A stretch of 64,000 nucleotides of DNA, taken from contig NZ_QRAI01000004.1 of assembly GCF_014336955.1 (NCBI RefSeq), forward strand, positions 62,001 through 126,000, read 5' to 3'. Both the position numbers and the translations under genes were made by a program. Origin of the DNA: Saccharophagus sp. K07 (GTDB taxonomy: Bacteria; Pseudomonadota; Gammaproteobacteria; Pseudomonadales; Cellvibrionaceae). Positions 15,758 through 24,408 of this stretch are shown one piece after another; position 1 is the first letter of the stretch; the number at the start of each line of letters is the position of its first letter. Under the pieces are notes generated by a model. That model did not search any database. It was not told where the DNA came from and was given only the letters and a program-made list of their open reading frames with translations.

Positions 15758-17845
15758 ATGAAAACCTTGTTGCGTTCGCTGTTGATTCTGGTCGGTTTGG
15801 TCGCGGTACTCCTGCTGGCTGTGGTGGTGCTGGTTTTTACCCTCGATCTCAATCGTCTCAAACCCTTGCTGGAAAGGCAGGCCGCAGAGCGGGGCATTGA
15901 ATTGCAGATCCCCGGGGACATCAGTTGGAAGCTGTTTCCCAATCTGGCGCTCAGCCTGGGTGCACTCAATATTCACAGCATGGAAGACAAAACGCTGCTG
16001 GCGGCGGTAAATCAAGCCGATGTCTCCGTGCAATTGCTGCCGATTTTTAAACGCCAGATCCTGGTGGACGGCATCCGCTTGGATGGCCTGGAAGTGCACT
16101 ATGCCGTAGATGAGCAAGGCAAAAGCGCCTGGGAAACCATTGGGGGTGATGGCTCAAAGCCAGCCGAGCCGCAAGCTGAACCCGACGATGCAGGCGCGCC
16201 GACCGAACTGGCCGTCGAGCGTGTGGATATCACCAAGCTGAAGCTGTTTTACACCAATGCGCAGACGGGCGACCGCGCGGAAATCCAGAACCTAAATCTG
16301 CAAGCCCGCAATGTGGCCTTGGAAGGACAGGCCTTTCCGCTCAAGCTGGAACTCGACGCCAAATACAACGATATGCCGAACACCCATGTGGTGTGGGATG
16401 GCCCTGTGGCGGTCAACCTGGATGCGCAAACCCTGAAAGTGACGGACGCGAACCTCAATATCCAGGTCGGCGCCGCCAAGCTGGTGGCTGCGCTGGCGAC
16501 TGATACCTTCTGGGGTGAACCCTTAACCAGCAAGGGCCAAATCAAACTCGATCCCACTGCCCTGCCCCCGCTGCTGCGTGCGCTGGAGATCGAACCGCCA
16601 CAAACCGCCAATCCCAAGGCGTTGCAACAGGTGGGCGCGACCGTCACCTACAATTTCGGGCCGGATTCTTTAACGCTGGAGCCGGTGTCCTTAACCGTGG
16701 ATGGCACACGCATCGATGGTCAATTGCAGGTGAAGAATTTCGATAAACCAGCCATAGTCACTGGCTGGCAGGGCGGCTCTCTAGTGCTCGACGATTATTT
16801 GCCGCCGGAATCCGAGACCGAAGAAACCGCTGCGGCGCCGGAAACGCCACCGCAACCCTTGCCGTTGGAAACCCTGCGCGATTTGAATCTCAACGCTAAA
16901 GTCGGTTTTGAAAAGCTCACCTATAAAGGCTTGCCAATTAACCAGCCACAACTGCAGGTCACCGCCAATGGTGGATTGATCAAACTGGACACGCTGAGTT
17001 TGCAAACCGCAGACGGCAAAGTGACCGGTGAAGGGCAATTGGATGCGCGCGGTGCGGAAGCGCAATTGCGCATGGATGTGCAGTCGCAAGGCGTCGATTT
17101 AGGCACACTGCTTAAAACCTTTGCCGATCTGGATAAAGTGACCGGCAAAGCGTCCGCCACTGCCCATATCACCAGTCGCGGTGCAACCGATAAAGCCTTG
17201 CTGGAAGATAATTTAATTGTCGAAGCCACGGCGCAATCGGAAGAATTGCGCGTGGTGCCGATTAATATCGAAGAACAATTTTGCCGCGCCATTTCCATTC
17301 TGCAGCAACAATCCTTGCCGGAGAATTTAGAGTGGCCGGATATGACGCGATTGGAACCGGTAAAAATGCAATTGCGCTATGCAGAAAAAACCTTAAATCT
17401 GCAACAGCTCAATGCCACCATCGCCAATTTAATCAGTACCGCGAGCGGATTTTTTAAAGTCGATACCGGCGAATTTAATGTGCCGTTTTCTCTGTCGCTG
17501 GGTGAATTTGCCAATAAAGTGGAAGGCTGTTTACCCATCGATGAAAAATGGCGCAAACGCGCGCTTCCGATTCGCTGCAAAGGTTCTTTGGAAAATATCG
17601 GCCCGACCACCTGTTTGCCAGATACGCAATTGCTGACGGACTTGGTGAAAGACCGCGTGAAAAGTGAAGCCAAAGAAAAAATCGAAGAGGAAAAAGATCG
17701 TCTGGAAGACAAATTAGGTACTAAAGCCAAAGATTTATTGCAGGAAAAACTGGGCGAAGAAAAAAGCAAAAGTACGGAGCAGTCCGTGCGCAATTTGCTT
17801 GATCAATTTAAAAAGAAAAAAGAGCCTGAGCCTGCAAAGCAATAA
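15758..17845 (+). CDS. asmA: AsmA family protein
   Basis: 695 residues. One N-terminal transmembrane helix (LLILVGLVAVLLLAVVVLVF) is followed by the AsmA signature (LKPLLERQAAERGIELQIPG, then SWKLFPNLALSLG) and a C-terminal AsmA repeat region near 540-600 (TISTASGFFKVDTGEFN-like segment). The last 60 residues are a charged, coiled-coil-like tail. AsmA proteins are inner-membrane-anchored periplasmic proteins of the chorein-like group, linked to phospholipid transport and outer-membrane assembly. The gene precedes mutY-yggX, the arrangement in pseudomonads. Confidence 0.88.
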   Translation: MKTLLRSLLILVGLVAVLLLAVVVLVFTLDLNRLKPLLERQAAERGIELQIPGDISWKLFPNLALSLGALNIHSMEDKTLLAAVNQADVSVQLLPIFKRQILVDGIRLDGLEVHYAVDEQGKSAWETIGGDGSKPAEPQAEPDDAGAPTELAVERVDITKLKLFYTNAQTGDRAEIQNLNLQARNVALEGQAFPLKLELDAKYNDMPNTHVVWDGPVAVNLDAQTLKVTDANLNIQVGAAKLVAALATDTFWGEPLTSKGQIKLDPTALPPLLRALEIEPPQTANPKALQQVGATVTYNFGPDSLTLEPVSLTVDGTRIDGQLQVKNFDKPAIVTGWQGGSLVLDDYLPPESETEETAAAPETPPQPLPLETLRDLNLNAKVGFEKLTYKGLPINQPQLQVTANGGLIKLDTLSLQTADGKVTGEGQLDARGAEAQLRMDVQSQGVDLGTLLKTFADLDKVTGKASATAHITSRGATDKALLEDNLIVEATAQSEELRVVPINIEEQFCRAISILQQQSLPENLEWPDMTRLEPVKMQLRYAEKTLNLQQLNATIANLISTASGFFKVDTGEFNVPFSLSLGEFANKVEGCLPIDEKWRKRALPIRCKGSLENIGPTTCLPDTQLLTDLVKDRVKSEAKEKIEEEKDRLEDKLGTKAKDLLQEKLGEEKSKSTEQSVRNLLDQFKKKKEPEPAKQ

Positions 17846-17886
17846 TCACCGAATATTGAATTGGGTTACATGAGTCGAATATCCGC

Positions 17887-18948
17887 ATGAGTCGAACCTT
17901 CGCACAACGTCTGCTGCGTTGGTTCGACCAACATGGCCGCAAACATCTGCCCTGGCAAAATCCCATCACTCCCTATCGCGTCTGGGTGTCGGAAATCATG
18001 CTGCAGCAAACTCAGGTGGATACGGTGATTCCGTATTTCGAGCGGTTTATGCAGAGTTTCCCCAGCGTCAAACATCTCGCCGCTGCACCCATCGATGAAG
18101 TGCTGCACCATTGGACCGGGTTGGGCTATTACGCCCGCGCGCGCAATTTGCACCGCTGTGCGCAAATGATTGTGGACGAATACGCGGGGGAATTTCCCCA
18201 GGATGTGAACATTCTTGCCGAGCTGCCGGGCATAGGTCGCTCCACAGCGGCGGCCATTGCCAGTATCGCCTTTGAACAGCCGACCGCCATTCTCGACGGC
18301 AACGTCAAACGCGTGCTCGCCCGCCACAGCGCCATTGCCGGCTGGCCGGCGCAGCCGAAAGTCGCCGAGCAGTTGTGGCGTATCGCGGAAAGCCATATGC
18401 CGAAAAAACGCTGCCGCGATTACACCCAGGCCATCATGGATCTCGGCGCTACCGTCTGCACGCGGGCGCGCCCCAAGTGCGCTCTGTGCCCGGTGGCGGA
18501 GGACTGCATCGCCCTGGCGGAGGACAATACCACCGCTTATCCCGGGAAAAAACCAGCCAAAGATAAGCCGGTCAAACGGGCCTACTTTTTACTGTTGCAG
18601 GCACCCAACGGCGACATACTGCTGGAACGCCGCCCGCCGCAGGGCATTTGGGGTGGGCTCTGGTGTCTGCCGGAATTGCCGGTGGAGCAGCCGCTGGAAA
18701 CCCACCTGGCTGGCTATGGCGAATTGAAGGGCACCGAGCGTTGGGAGGGCTGGCGTCACACCTTCAGCCATTATCATTTGGATATTCAGCCGGTATTGGT
18801 CAAACTGGCCAAGCGTCCGGTGGGCATCATGGAGGAAGGACGACATCTCTGGTATAACCTGCGCCAGCCCGCCGCGGTCGGATTGGCGGCACCGGTCAAA
18901 ACCCTGCTGCAAAAATTATCCAAACCGCGCCAAGTCAATCTGTTGTAA
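17887..18948 (+). CDS. mutY: A/G-specific adenine glycosylase
   Basis: 353 residues. MutY removes adenine mispaired with 8-oxoguanine. Visible features: the catalytic Glu36 in SEIMLQQTQVDTVIPYF, the helix-hairpin-helix LPGIGRSTAAAIASIAF with the catalytic Asp in ILDGNVKRVL, and a 4Fe-4S motif C-x6-C-x2-C-x5-C (CTRARPKCALCPVAEDC). A C-terminal NUDIX-like 8-oxoG recognition domain carries LLERRPPQGIWGGLWCLPE. The length is normal. It is 20 bases upstream of yggX, the usual neighbour. Confidence 0.97.
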   Translation: MSRTFAQRLLRWFDQHGRKHLPWQNPITPYRVWVSEIMLQQTQVDTVIPYFERFMQSFPSVKHLAAAPIDEVLHHWTGLGYYARARNLHRCAQMIVDEYAGEFPQDVNILAELPGIGRSTAAAIASIAFEQPTAILDGNVKRVLARHSAIAGWPAQPKVAEQLWRIAESHMPKKRCRDYTQAIMDLGATVCTRARPKCALCPVAEDCIALAEDNTTAYPGKKPAKDKPVKRAYFLLLQAPNGDILLERRPPQGIWGGLWCLPELPVEQPLETHLAGYGELKGTERWEGWRHTFSHYHLDIQPVLVKLAKRPVGIMEEGRHLWYNLRQPAAVGLAAPVKTLLQKLSKPRQVNLL

Positions 18949-18967
18949 GTCATTTCAGGAATTCGCC

Positions 18968-19240
18968 ATGAGCCGTACCGTTTTTTGCCGTAAATATAAA
19001 AAAGAGATGGAAGGCCTGGACGCGCCTCCCTACCCTGGCCAGAAAGGTCAGGATATTTACGACAACATATCCAAACAGGCTTGGCAGGATTGGTTAAAAC
19101 ACCAGACCATGCTGATCAACGAAAAGCATCTCAACCTGATGGATAAAGCCGCGCGCCAATACCTGGCGGAACAGCTGGATAAATACCTGTCCGGCGAAGA
19201 CTTTGACCGAGCCGAAGGATTCGTTCCGCCTACAAAATAA
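18968..19240 (+). CDS. yggX: Probable Fe(2+)-trafficking protein
   Basis: 90 residues, the family's normal size. The conserved start MSRTVFCRKYKKEMEGLD contains the key cysteine, followed by PPYPGQKGQDIYDNISKQAW and a C-terminal EGFVPPTK. YggX is a small cytoplasmic protein linked to protection of iron-sulfur enzymes from oxidative damage. Its coupling to the Fe-S enzyme MutY in one operon is widely conserved. Confidence 0.97.
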   Translation: MSRTVFCRKYKKEMEGLDAPPYPGQKGQDIYDNISKQAWQDWLKHQTMLINEKHLNLMDKAARQYLAEQLDKYLSGEDFDRAEGFVPPTK

Positions 19241-19346
19241 TCAGGGCGCTACTCTTTTTGCATCTCGTGATGGCCAATGCTTGACTCCCGCCCAGAGAGC
19301 AGGTTTAATACGCGCCTCGCTCGGGCCAAGCGCCTGTCCGACAGCT

Positions 19347-19422
19347 GCCCAGATAGCTCAGTCGGTAGAGCAGGGGATTGAAAATCCCCGTGTCGGTGGT
19401 TCGATTCCGCCTCTGGGCACCA
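19347..19422 (+). tRNA. tRNA-Phe (anticodon GAA)
   Basis: The 76-base cloverleaf begins GCCCAGATAGCTCAGTCGGT, has anticodon GAA at 19380-19382, and ends with CTGGGC, discriminator A and an encoded CCA. The acceptor, D, anticodon (GGGGA / TCCCC) and T stems all pair. Its position after mutY-yggX matches pseudomonads. Confidence 0.98.
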
Positions 19423-19430
19423 TCATTTAG

Positions 19431-19463
19431 AAGGGTTTGGTAGTGATGCCAAGCCCTTTTTTA
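19431..19463 (+). terminator. Rho-independent terminator after tRNA-Phe
   Basis: Ten-base stem AAGGGTTTGG / CCAAGCCCTT (one G-T pair), eight-base loop, then TTTTTT. It starts nine bases after the tRNA CCA end. Confidence 0.9.
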
Positions 19464-19854
19464 TTGCCTTGAATTTCTGATTTTACCTTTCGTATTTTTG
19501 CCTCCATTCCATTCATTTTCGTACGACTCGATTCCTTTGTAAGCAAGCTGTTATCCGAGTCGCAGAACTGATATGCCCAGTTTGTAGTTTGGTTGTTCAG
19601 GGTCTAGGCGACCTAAGTTTCCTTTGTTACTATTCAGCCCTCGTTTAGGGATATTGCAGGGAAGTTTTGACGGGCGCGTATCGTAGGTGCTTAGGGAGAA
19701 GCTCAAAGGTATTGACCGATGAAGGGAAACACATCTATTGCTTCGCGATTTTGCGCCATAAATGGCGTATCCCAATCTTCCTCATATATTTCGCAACTGT
19801 TTCGGCCTAACAGGCGCTGCGTTTTGACTGACTAACTCACCGATGAGGTTTGCT
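19464..19854. other. Gene-free stretch between tRNA-Phe and the lipase unit
   Basis: About 390 bases with no convincing reading frame. A 14-base palindrome (CGCCATAAATGGCG) lies near 19755. No second copy of the tRNA 3' end was found up to 22 kb, so there is no visible attachment site. It may be decayed DNA at the edge of an island. Confidence 0.35.
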
Positions 19855-20316
19855 ATGCGCCGTTCTATTCCTTTTGTTTTTCTGCTGATTTTTTTGGAGG
19901 CTTCGGCTATGTCTTTTTTTAATCCAACTAAGACGTGTGTGTTTTCGGCGGTTAAAGCCCAACTTACCATGAACGGTGAACCACTAAAAAATGCAACAGT
20001 AATTCGCCGATGGGAATGGCAAGAACTGCGCGAAGAGAAAACACAGACGGATGAAAATGGATTTTTTGAACTGCCTGCGGTTTTTGAATCATCTTTAAGC
20101 CGTATGTTGCCAGTGGAGTTGGTTATTGCACAGGGGCTCTATGTTGTTGTTGATGGAGAAGAAAAAAAGTTCTGGTCAAACTCCAAACGTGAACCGGAGG
20201 AGAACGTGGAATTTAATGGGCGCCCTATATCTCTAGTGTGCGAATTAACTAATGAGATGAGAATTAATAGAGATTTTGGTTCAAGAATGAATACATTGTG
20301 TACATGGGAGAAATAA
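19855..20316 (+). CDS. DUF6795-like protein with carboxypeptidase-regulatory-type fold, lipase partner
   Basis: 153 residues from the ATG at 19855 (GAGG 6 bases upstream). A hydrophobic leader (SIPFVFLLIFLEASAMSFF) is followed by a compact beta domain: KAQLTMNGEPLKNATVIRRW, then KTQTDENGFFELPAVF. That NG-x-P-x2-x-A-x-V...TD-x-x-G-x-F-x-x-P pattern recalls DUF6795 and related carboxypeptidase-regulatory-like domains. It ends one base before the lipase gene, so the two are coupled. It could be an immunity protein, chaperone or carrier for the lipase; this is inference. The family name is from memory of the motif and needs a profile search. Confidence 0.55.
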   Translation: MRRSIPFVFLLIFLEASAMSFFNPTKTCVFSAVKAQLTMNGEPLKNATVIRRWEWQELREEKTQTDENGFFELPAVFESSLSRMLPVELVIAQGLYVVVDGEEKKFWSNSKREPEENVEFNGRPISLVCELTNEMRINRDFGSRMNTLCTWEK

Positions 20317-20317
20317 A

Positions 20318-21466
20318 ATGGGAATTGAACTTAGTCCGGCATATGCAGCGAATTTGGCTGCAAACATTTACGATGTTAAATCTGCCATAACCAGGGAGGA
20401 TTTTGTTGATGAATACAAGAATGATATGGAGCTTTCGCTGGCAAGTTTTGCGTCCGGTGTGACCGGCGGGTTCATTCTTAATAAGCCGCATGTAATGGCG
20501 GTATTTTCATCTGGCAAAGGTAAATACAAGGGACAAGCTTTTGTTGTCTTCAAGGGAACAGCAAGTCTTTATGATGCGCTCACTGACCTTAACACGGGAG
20601 TCCGTGCTTGTCATACGGGAACCCGTGTTCACCAGGGATTTTATTACGCTTTCGAATCAATTTATCAAGAGCTGAATCAGTTTCTTAGGGGCTTGAAAGG
20701 AGTTGCCGCGGTCCATTGTGTGGGGCATAGTTTGGGTGGGGCGATTGCAACTTTGGCTGCGGATTGGATTAAGTCAACCGGAGCTGTTGCACAGGTGAAT
20801 CTATATACCTTTGGCAGTCCCAGAGTTGGTATGGAAATGTTTGCCAAAAAATGCACAACGCGGCTAGTGGCCGACAATATCTATAGGGTTTACCACAAAA
20901 CTGATCCTGTTCCTATGGTGCCAACGTGGCCGTTTACTCACGTTCCTACCTCCAGTGTGGATTATCTTTTGTTTTCTCCCGTCTCGGCTATTCCTTGGGA
21001 ATACCACAAGATGAAACATTATATCAAATCAGCAGAAAATGCGGCCGGATGGGCAGGCATGAAAACGAATCGACCTAAAGGTTATGGCCAAGTCGCGGTT
21101 GAAAGATGGTTGCAGTCTGATGGAATTGTGTCATTCACAGCGAATACCCTAGAGCTGCTTGATGCGGCCCTACTTTACGTAATCGAAAAAGTTATCAATG
21201 CGACGGGAATTGTTCTTGTGGCTGGATTTGCAACTTATTTTACCTTGCTTGATCGAATGGCCGTCTTTATGGCAAAAGCTGCGAAGACGACAGTAAAGGT
21301 CAGTATCTGGGTCCATCATTTGATTCGAAAAATGGCGGCCCTTATTGGGATAGTTGTCAAAGAAGGGGCAGACCTTACAGTTGAATTTATCCGCATGGTT
21401 TTTAATCGTGTATATCGTAAGATCGCGGATATGGTATGGCAGGCTGGACAGGACATTAATAAATAA
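20318..21466 (+). CDS. Class 3 lipase with long helical C-terminus, possible secreted effector
   Basis: 382 residues without a signal peptide. The lipase core spans about 40-215: QAFVVFKGTASLYDALTD, the nucleophile elbow CVGHSLGGAIAT (Ser138), LYTFGSPRVG, the probable acid Asp196 in YHKTDPVPMVP, and His208 in FTHVP. The final 100 residues form hydrophobic and amphipathic helices (LVAGFATYFTLLDRMAVFMA). Absence of an export signal, a C-terminal membrane-active segment and coupled flanking genes resemble antibacterial phospholipase effectors of type VI secretion. No secretion genes or VgrG are nearby, so the effector role is only a hypothesis. Confidence 0.75.
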   Translation: MGIELSPAYAANLAANIYDVKSAITREDFVDEYKNDMELSLASFASGVTGGFILNKPHVMAVFSSGKGKYKGQAFVVFKGTASLYDALTDLNTGVRACHTGTRVHQGFYYAFESIYQELNQFLRGLKGVAAVHCVGHSLGGAIATLAADWIKSTGAVAQVNLYTFGSPRVGMEMFAKKCTTRLVADNIYRVYHKTDPVPMVPTWPFTHVPTSSVDYLLFSPVSAIPWEYHKMKHYIKSAENAAGWAGMKTNRPKGYGQVAVERWLQSDGIVSFTANTLELLDAALLYVIEKVINATGIVLVAGFATYFTLLDRMAVFMAKAAKTTVKVSIWVHHLIRKMAALIGIVVKEGADLTVEFIRMVFNRVYRKIADMVWQAGQDINK

Positions 21467-21479
21467 CGGTTGATTAACT

Positions 21480-21983
21480 TTGTTAACCATTTTCCTGATA
21501 GGTCTTTTTTTTATGTGTGCCGGAATCTTGGCGGGATTACTCGCTTGGATTTTGGCGCATTTTGTGAAAAAAGGACCTGATGGCCGAATTAATGTGAGTC
21601 AGGGCGGGCTTGTTGTAAAGCCAGTATTTGCCCTGGCCGTTGGCGGTGGCCTTCTTCTCGGTTTTGCTCTTATCGCTTTTGTCATTTCGGCACTTTGGTG
21701 GGTGTTTTCAGAGATTTTGCGTGATATGACACCTGGTGGCCTTTCTCTTTTGAGTCTGGGGATCGGCTTTTTGCCTTTGGTGGTATCTGCTCTTGGTGCA
21801 GGACTTGCCAAAATTCTGGGAGGGCGTATTGATGCGAGCGGAGCTCAGGGTTGTTTCTTTCTTGGTTTTGATTTGAATAATCTTGTCTATGCGCTTTTTA
21901 TGAGTTATTGGGCAGTTTTCCTCTCAGGGGGACTGGCAATGTTTGGTCTTATTGGCAGCGGTATTTGGGCCGCCCTTCGGTAA
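21480..21983 (+). CDS. Four-helix membrane protein of the lipase unit
   Basis: 167 residues from a TTG at 21480; an ATG at 21513 would truncate the first helix. Four hydrophobic segments are seen: at the N-terminus, about 48-75 (VFALAVGGGLLLGFALIAFVI), 88-112 and 135-165. A glycine-rich loop (KKGPDGRINVSQGGLVVKP) separates the first two. It lies 13 bases after the lipase gene. It could be an inner-membrane immunity protein against the lipase or an accessory component. No family was recognised. Confidence 0.6.
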   Translation: MLTIFLIGLFFMCAGILAGLLAWILAHFVKKGPDGRINVSQGGLVVKPVFALAVGGGLLLGFALIAFVISALWWVFSEILRDMTPGGLSLLSLGIGFLPLVVSALGAGLAKILGGRIDASGAQGCFFLGFDLNNLVYALFMSYWAVFLSGGLAMFGLIGSGIWAALR

Positions 21984-22004
21984 AGTAATGCAAATAATCA
22001 ATAA

Positions 22005-23513
22005 CTATCCAGCAAAAACCCCCTGAACAAACCAACTGCCTTCCACTAAATCCTTATATACCCAAACCCTCAAACCATCCTCCCTTGCGGCAATATAATA
22101 ATCCCGCGCTTTAGGCGCGGCCCACCAGTAACCCTCGATGCGTTCCGGGCCAGTTAATAATTGCAGTGTGCCGCGCCAGGAAAGAGTTTGCTGTCGATAT
22201 TGGGCTGGTAGAGGATTTTCAAAAAGCCAGGTAGGGCGAAGGGCGTGTTGGTGGATTTGTGGAAGTTGTTGATTCACTGGAGTGAAGGCCGATAATTTTT
22301 CGCAAGTTTGCTCGGGTATATGACTGTCCTTGTAGCTGACTTTAAAAATCGCCTGCTCGCCGAGGCGGGCTTTTAATTTGCCTTCAAGGAGAGCCAAGTC
22401 ATTACCACCACGGTTTTTGCTGCGTCGGCCACTGAAATCCAGGCTTTGATTCTGTTCCTGCCATTTCTGCAGATGTTGGCAGGTGAGTTCTATCGCATCT
22501 ACGGCGAACGGCAATTGCTGGCTTTCGAGCTGAATAAGGGTGAGATCATAAAATAACTTCCAGGTATTTTGTGGGATGGCGCAGTGAACGCTGAGGTGAT
22601 GCGAGTTTTGGTAAATATCAAACAGTCGCCATTCAACTTTCTGACAAGCGAGTTTGCGTTTGCGCAGGAATGCGCCGAGTTGCTGCAGCATCTGTTCCAG
22701 AGGGGTATGCAATTGTTCGACCTGGGTAATGGGATAATCGAATTGCATAGTGTCAAAGAAAAATTCTTTGGGTTGGTAGGTTTGAACCGGCTTTTCGAAT
22801 AACGCTGTTTGCTGGAAATTCTGCTCAATGCCAAAAAGACGGGTAATAAAGTCAGCAAAGTCTTTGCCTAAGCGCTTTTTGATGCTGCTTATGGATTGGG
22901 TTTCGATTTGTCGGGAAATATCTCCCAATGTGTTAAAGCCGGTTCTCTTTAACGCTTCTACTTCATCTTCATCCCGCCAGTCAGCAAGTCTGGCGATTGG
23001 CACATGGTTTAAGCGAGCAATAAAATCCGCTGGGTTTTCATCGCCGGATATAGGGCTATTGTCATAGCTGAGCAACCAAGCCCCTTCTTCCGTGTGCGCC
23101 AAACCATAAGCTGTGGATATGTCTGCCATTGCAGTAGCAATTTTTCCGCATAGGTTTTTAAGTCCGCCGAAGAGTTTTAAGCAGCGGGAAATTTCCAGTA
23201 ATAATCCTGAATCTGGAACTATGTTTGATCGTCGAATATGGACATAGGGCGTAAACGTATAGAGATGCGCCGTCAGTTGCTCCAGATATTCCTGTTCCCG
23301 TTGCATATCCCTTTGATAAGTGATGCAGTCGGATAAAAGGCGCGCCCTTGTCACATCCATACCAATATCCACACCCGCGCCGAGCGCGGCCGTGTTGGCG
23401 TAGATCACGCGCTGTTTTTCCAATACACAAACCGCCTGCTCATCGGGATGTACAGGAAAACTGACCAGCGGCAGATCCGGCAGGCGCAGGGCTAACCATA
23501 AACGGTTTTTCAC
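22005..23513 (-). CDS. imuB: ImuB, Y-family polymerase-like mutasome protein
   Basis: 502 residues from a GTG at 23513 that overlaps the imuA stop in a GTGA; a frame extending to 23876 lies across imuA and is not used. The N-terminus WLALRLPDLPLVSFPV replaces the acidic catalytic motif of true Y-family polymerases, as in all ImuB, so it should be inactive and act as the clamp-binding hub for ImuA and DnaE2. Other segments: ANTAALGAGVDIGMDVTRAR, and HVPIARLADWRDEDEVEALK with a helix-hairpin-helix. The end FVQGVFAG is typical of the family. Confidence 0.9.
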   Translation of the reverse strand: MKNRLWLALRLPDLPLVSFPVHPDEQAVCVLEKQRVIYANTAALGAGVDIGMDVTRARLLSDCITYQRDMQREQEYLEQLTAHLYTFTPYVHIRRSNIVPDSGLLLEISRCLKLFGGLKNLCGKIATAMADISTAYGLAHTEEGAWLLSYDNSPISGDENPADFIARLNHVPIARLADWRDEDEVEALKRTGFNTLGDISRQIETQSISSIKKRLGKDFADFITRLFGIEQNFQQTALFEKPVQTYQPKEFFFDTMQFDYPITQVEQLHTPLEQMLQQLGAFLRKRKLACQKVEWRLFDIYQNSHHLSVHCAIPQNTWKLFYDLTLIQLESQQLPFAVDAIELTCQHLQKWQEQNQSLDFSGRRSKNRGGNDLALLEGKLKARLGEQAIFKVSYKDSHIPEQTCEKLSAFTPVNQQLPQIHQHALRPTWLFENPLPAQYRQQTLSWRGTLQLLTGPERIEGYWWAAPKARDYYIAAREDGLRVWVYKDLVEGSWFVQGVFAG

Positions 23514-24295
23514 GGCACTTTCCTTTTTGCGCGTTTTATCGAGCTGACGTTGTTGGTGGAATGTGTAGAAGGTGGAGATTGCTCTTGCCCGAGATTGGCA
23601 TGTGCGGCTATCGGCAACCAGGTTTCCGGCAGGGCCAAATGGATCGATGTATTGGCCGAATTCAGTGAGCCTTTTTGTTTGAAAACCTGAATTTCCAGTG
23701 AGCGCAAATGCAATTGCGCACGTAAGCGTAAAGTGGCCGGTGAGCTTTGTTGGCGCACGGATAATGGCCGAAACAGCAGGTACAGGCCTTTGCCCTCGCT
23801 GCAGGCGAGCTGACATTTGCGCAGCTCGGTATAACTTAGATTGTGTTTGGGCTGCCACGCCATCAGTGCGGTGCAAATATCCGCGCGGGCAAGTTCAGTA
23901 AAACTCGCCAGAAAATCGGCTTTTTTTTCTGCCGCTACAACCAATAGGCGATCCAGATCAATGCCCGCTTGAATCAGTCCCGGCGCAAAGGGCAGGGCAG
24001 GCGGATTGAGCAGCACGGTGTATCCCTCCTTGAGCTGCCGCAATGCCGGAGCCAACAACAGCCATTCGCCTTGGCTCACCATATTTGTTCCATTCAATGC
24101 CGCCGGCTGACAGATTTCCACCAGACTCGCCAGCGGCCAGCCTTTATGCAATAAACATTCATTCAACTCCGCATGGCCGCTATCCAGAGCGGCTTGTGGT
24201 GCAAAACCCTGGGATTGCCCGCGCCATATATCACCGCGCTGGAGCAATTGCTCCAAAGTGATAAGTTTGTTTGGGTTCGGCTTGTCAGGGTTCAT
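23510..24295 (-). CDS. imuA: ImuA, mutasome accessory protein
   Basis: 261 residues from the ATG at 24295. Seen: ITLEQLLQRGDIWRG at the start, LNECLLHKGWPLASLVEI, GEWLLLAPALRQLKEGYTVLLNPP, and the C-terminal FRPLSVRQQSSPATLRLRA. ImuA is a RecA/SulA-like protein that joins ImuB and DnaE2 in damage-induced mutagenesis. Translation is coupled to imuB by a GTGA overlap. It has its own LexA box 16 bases upstream. Confidence 0.9.
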   Translation of the reverse strand: MNPDKPNPNKLITLEQLLQRGDIWRGQSQGFAPQAALDSGHAELNECLLHKGWPLASLVEICQPAALNGTNMVSQGEWLLLAPALRQLKEGYTVLLNPPALPFAPGLIQAGIDLDRLLVVAAEKKADFLASFTELARADICTALMAWQPKHNLSYTELRKCQLACSEGKGLYLLFRPLSVRQQSSPATLRLRAQLHLRSLEIQVFKQKGSLNSANTSIHLALPETWLPIAAHANLGQEQSPPSTHSTNNVSSIKRAKRKVP

Positions 24296-24311
24296 CACGC
24301 AAAAATCAAAG

Positions 24312-24327
24312 CTGTTTATTTATACAG
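24312..24327 (-). promoter_or_regulatory. LexA (SOS) box of imuA-imuB
   Basis: CTGTTTATTTATACAG, a full CTG-N10-CAG SOS box with AT-rich core, 16 bases before the imuA ATG. It marks imuA-imuB as an SOS unit separate from dnaE2. Confidence 0.85.
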
Positions 24328-24408
24328 TATATCGAAAGCGTGGTTTGGCGTGAGAATTTCTAGCCCTAGATGATGGACTGGATTAGATGTTTGCGGAATA
24401 ACGCTGGT

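Noticed and set aside
19347..22004. Mobile element integrated at tRNA-Phe
   Set aside because: No integrase gene and no second copy of the tRNA 3' end were found, so only compositional and positional hints remain.
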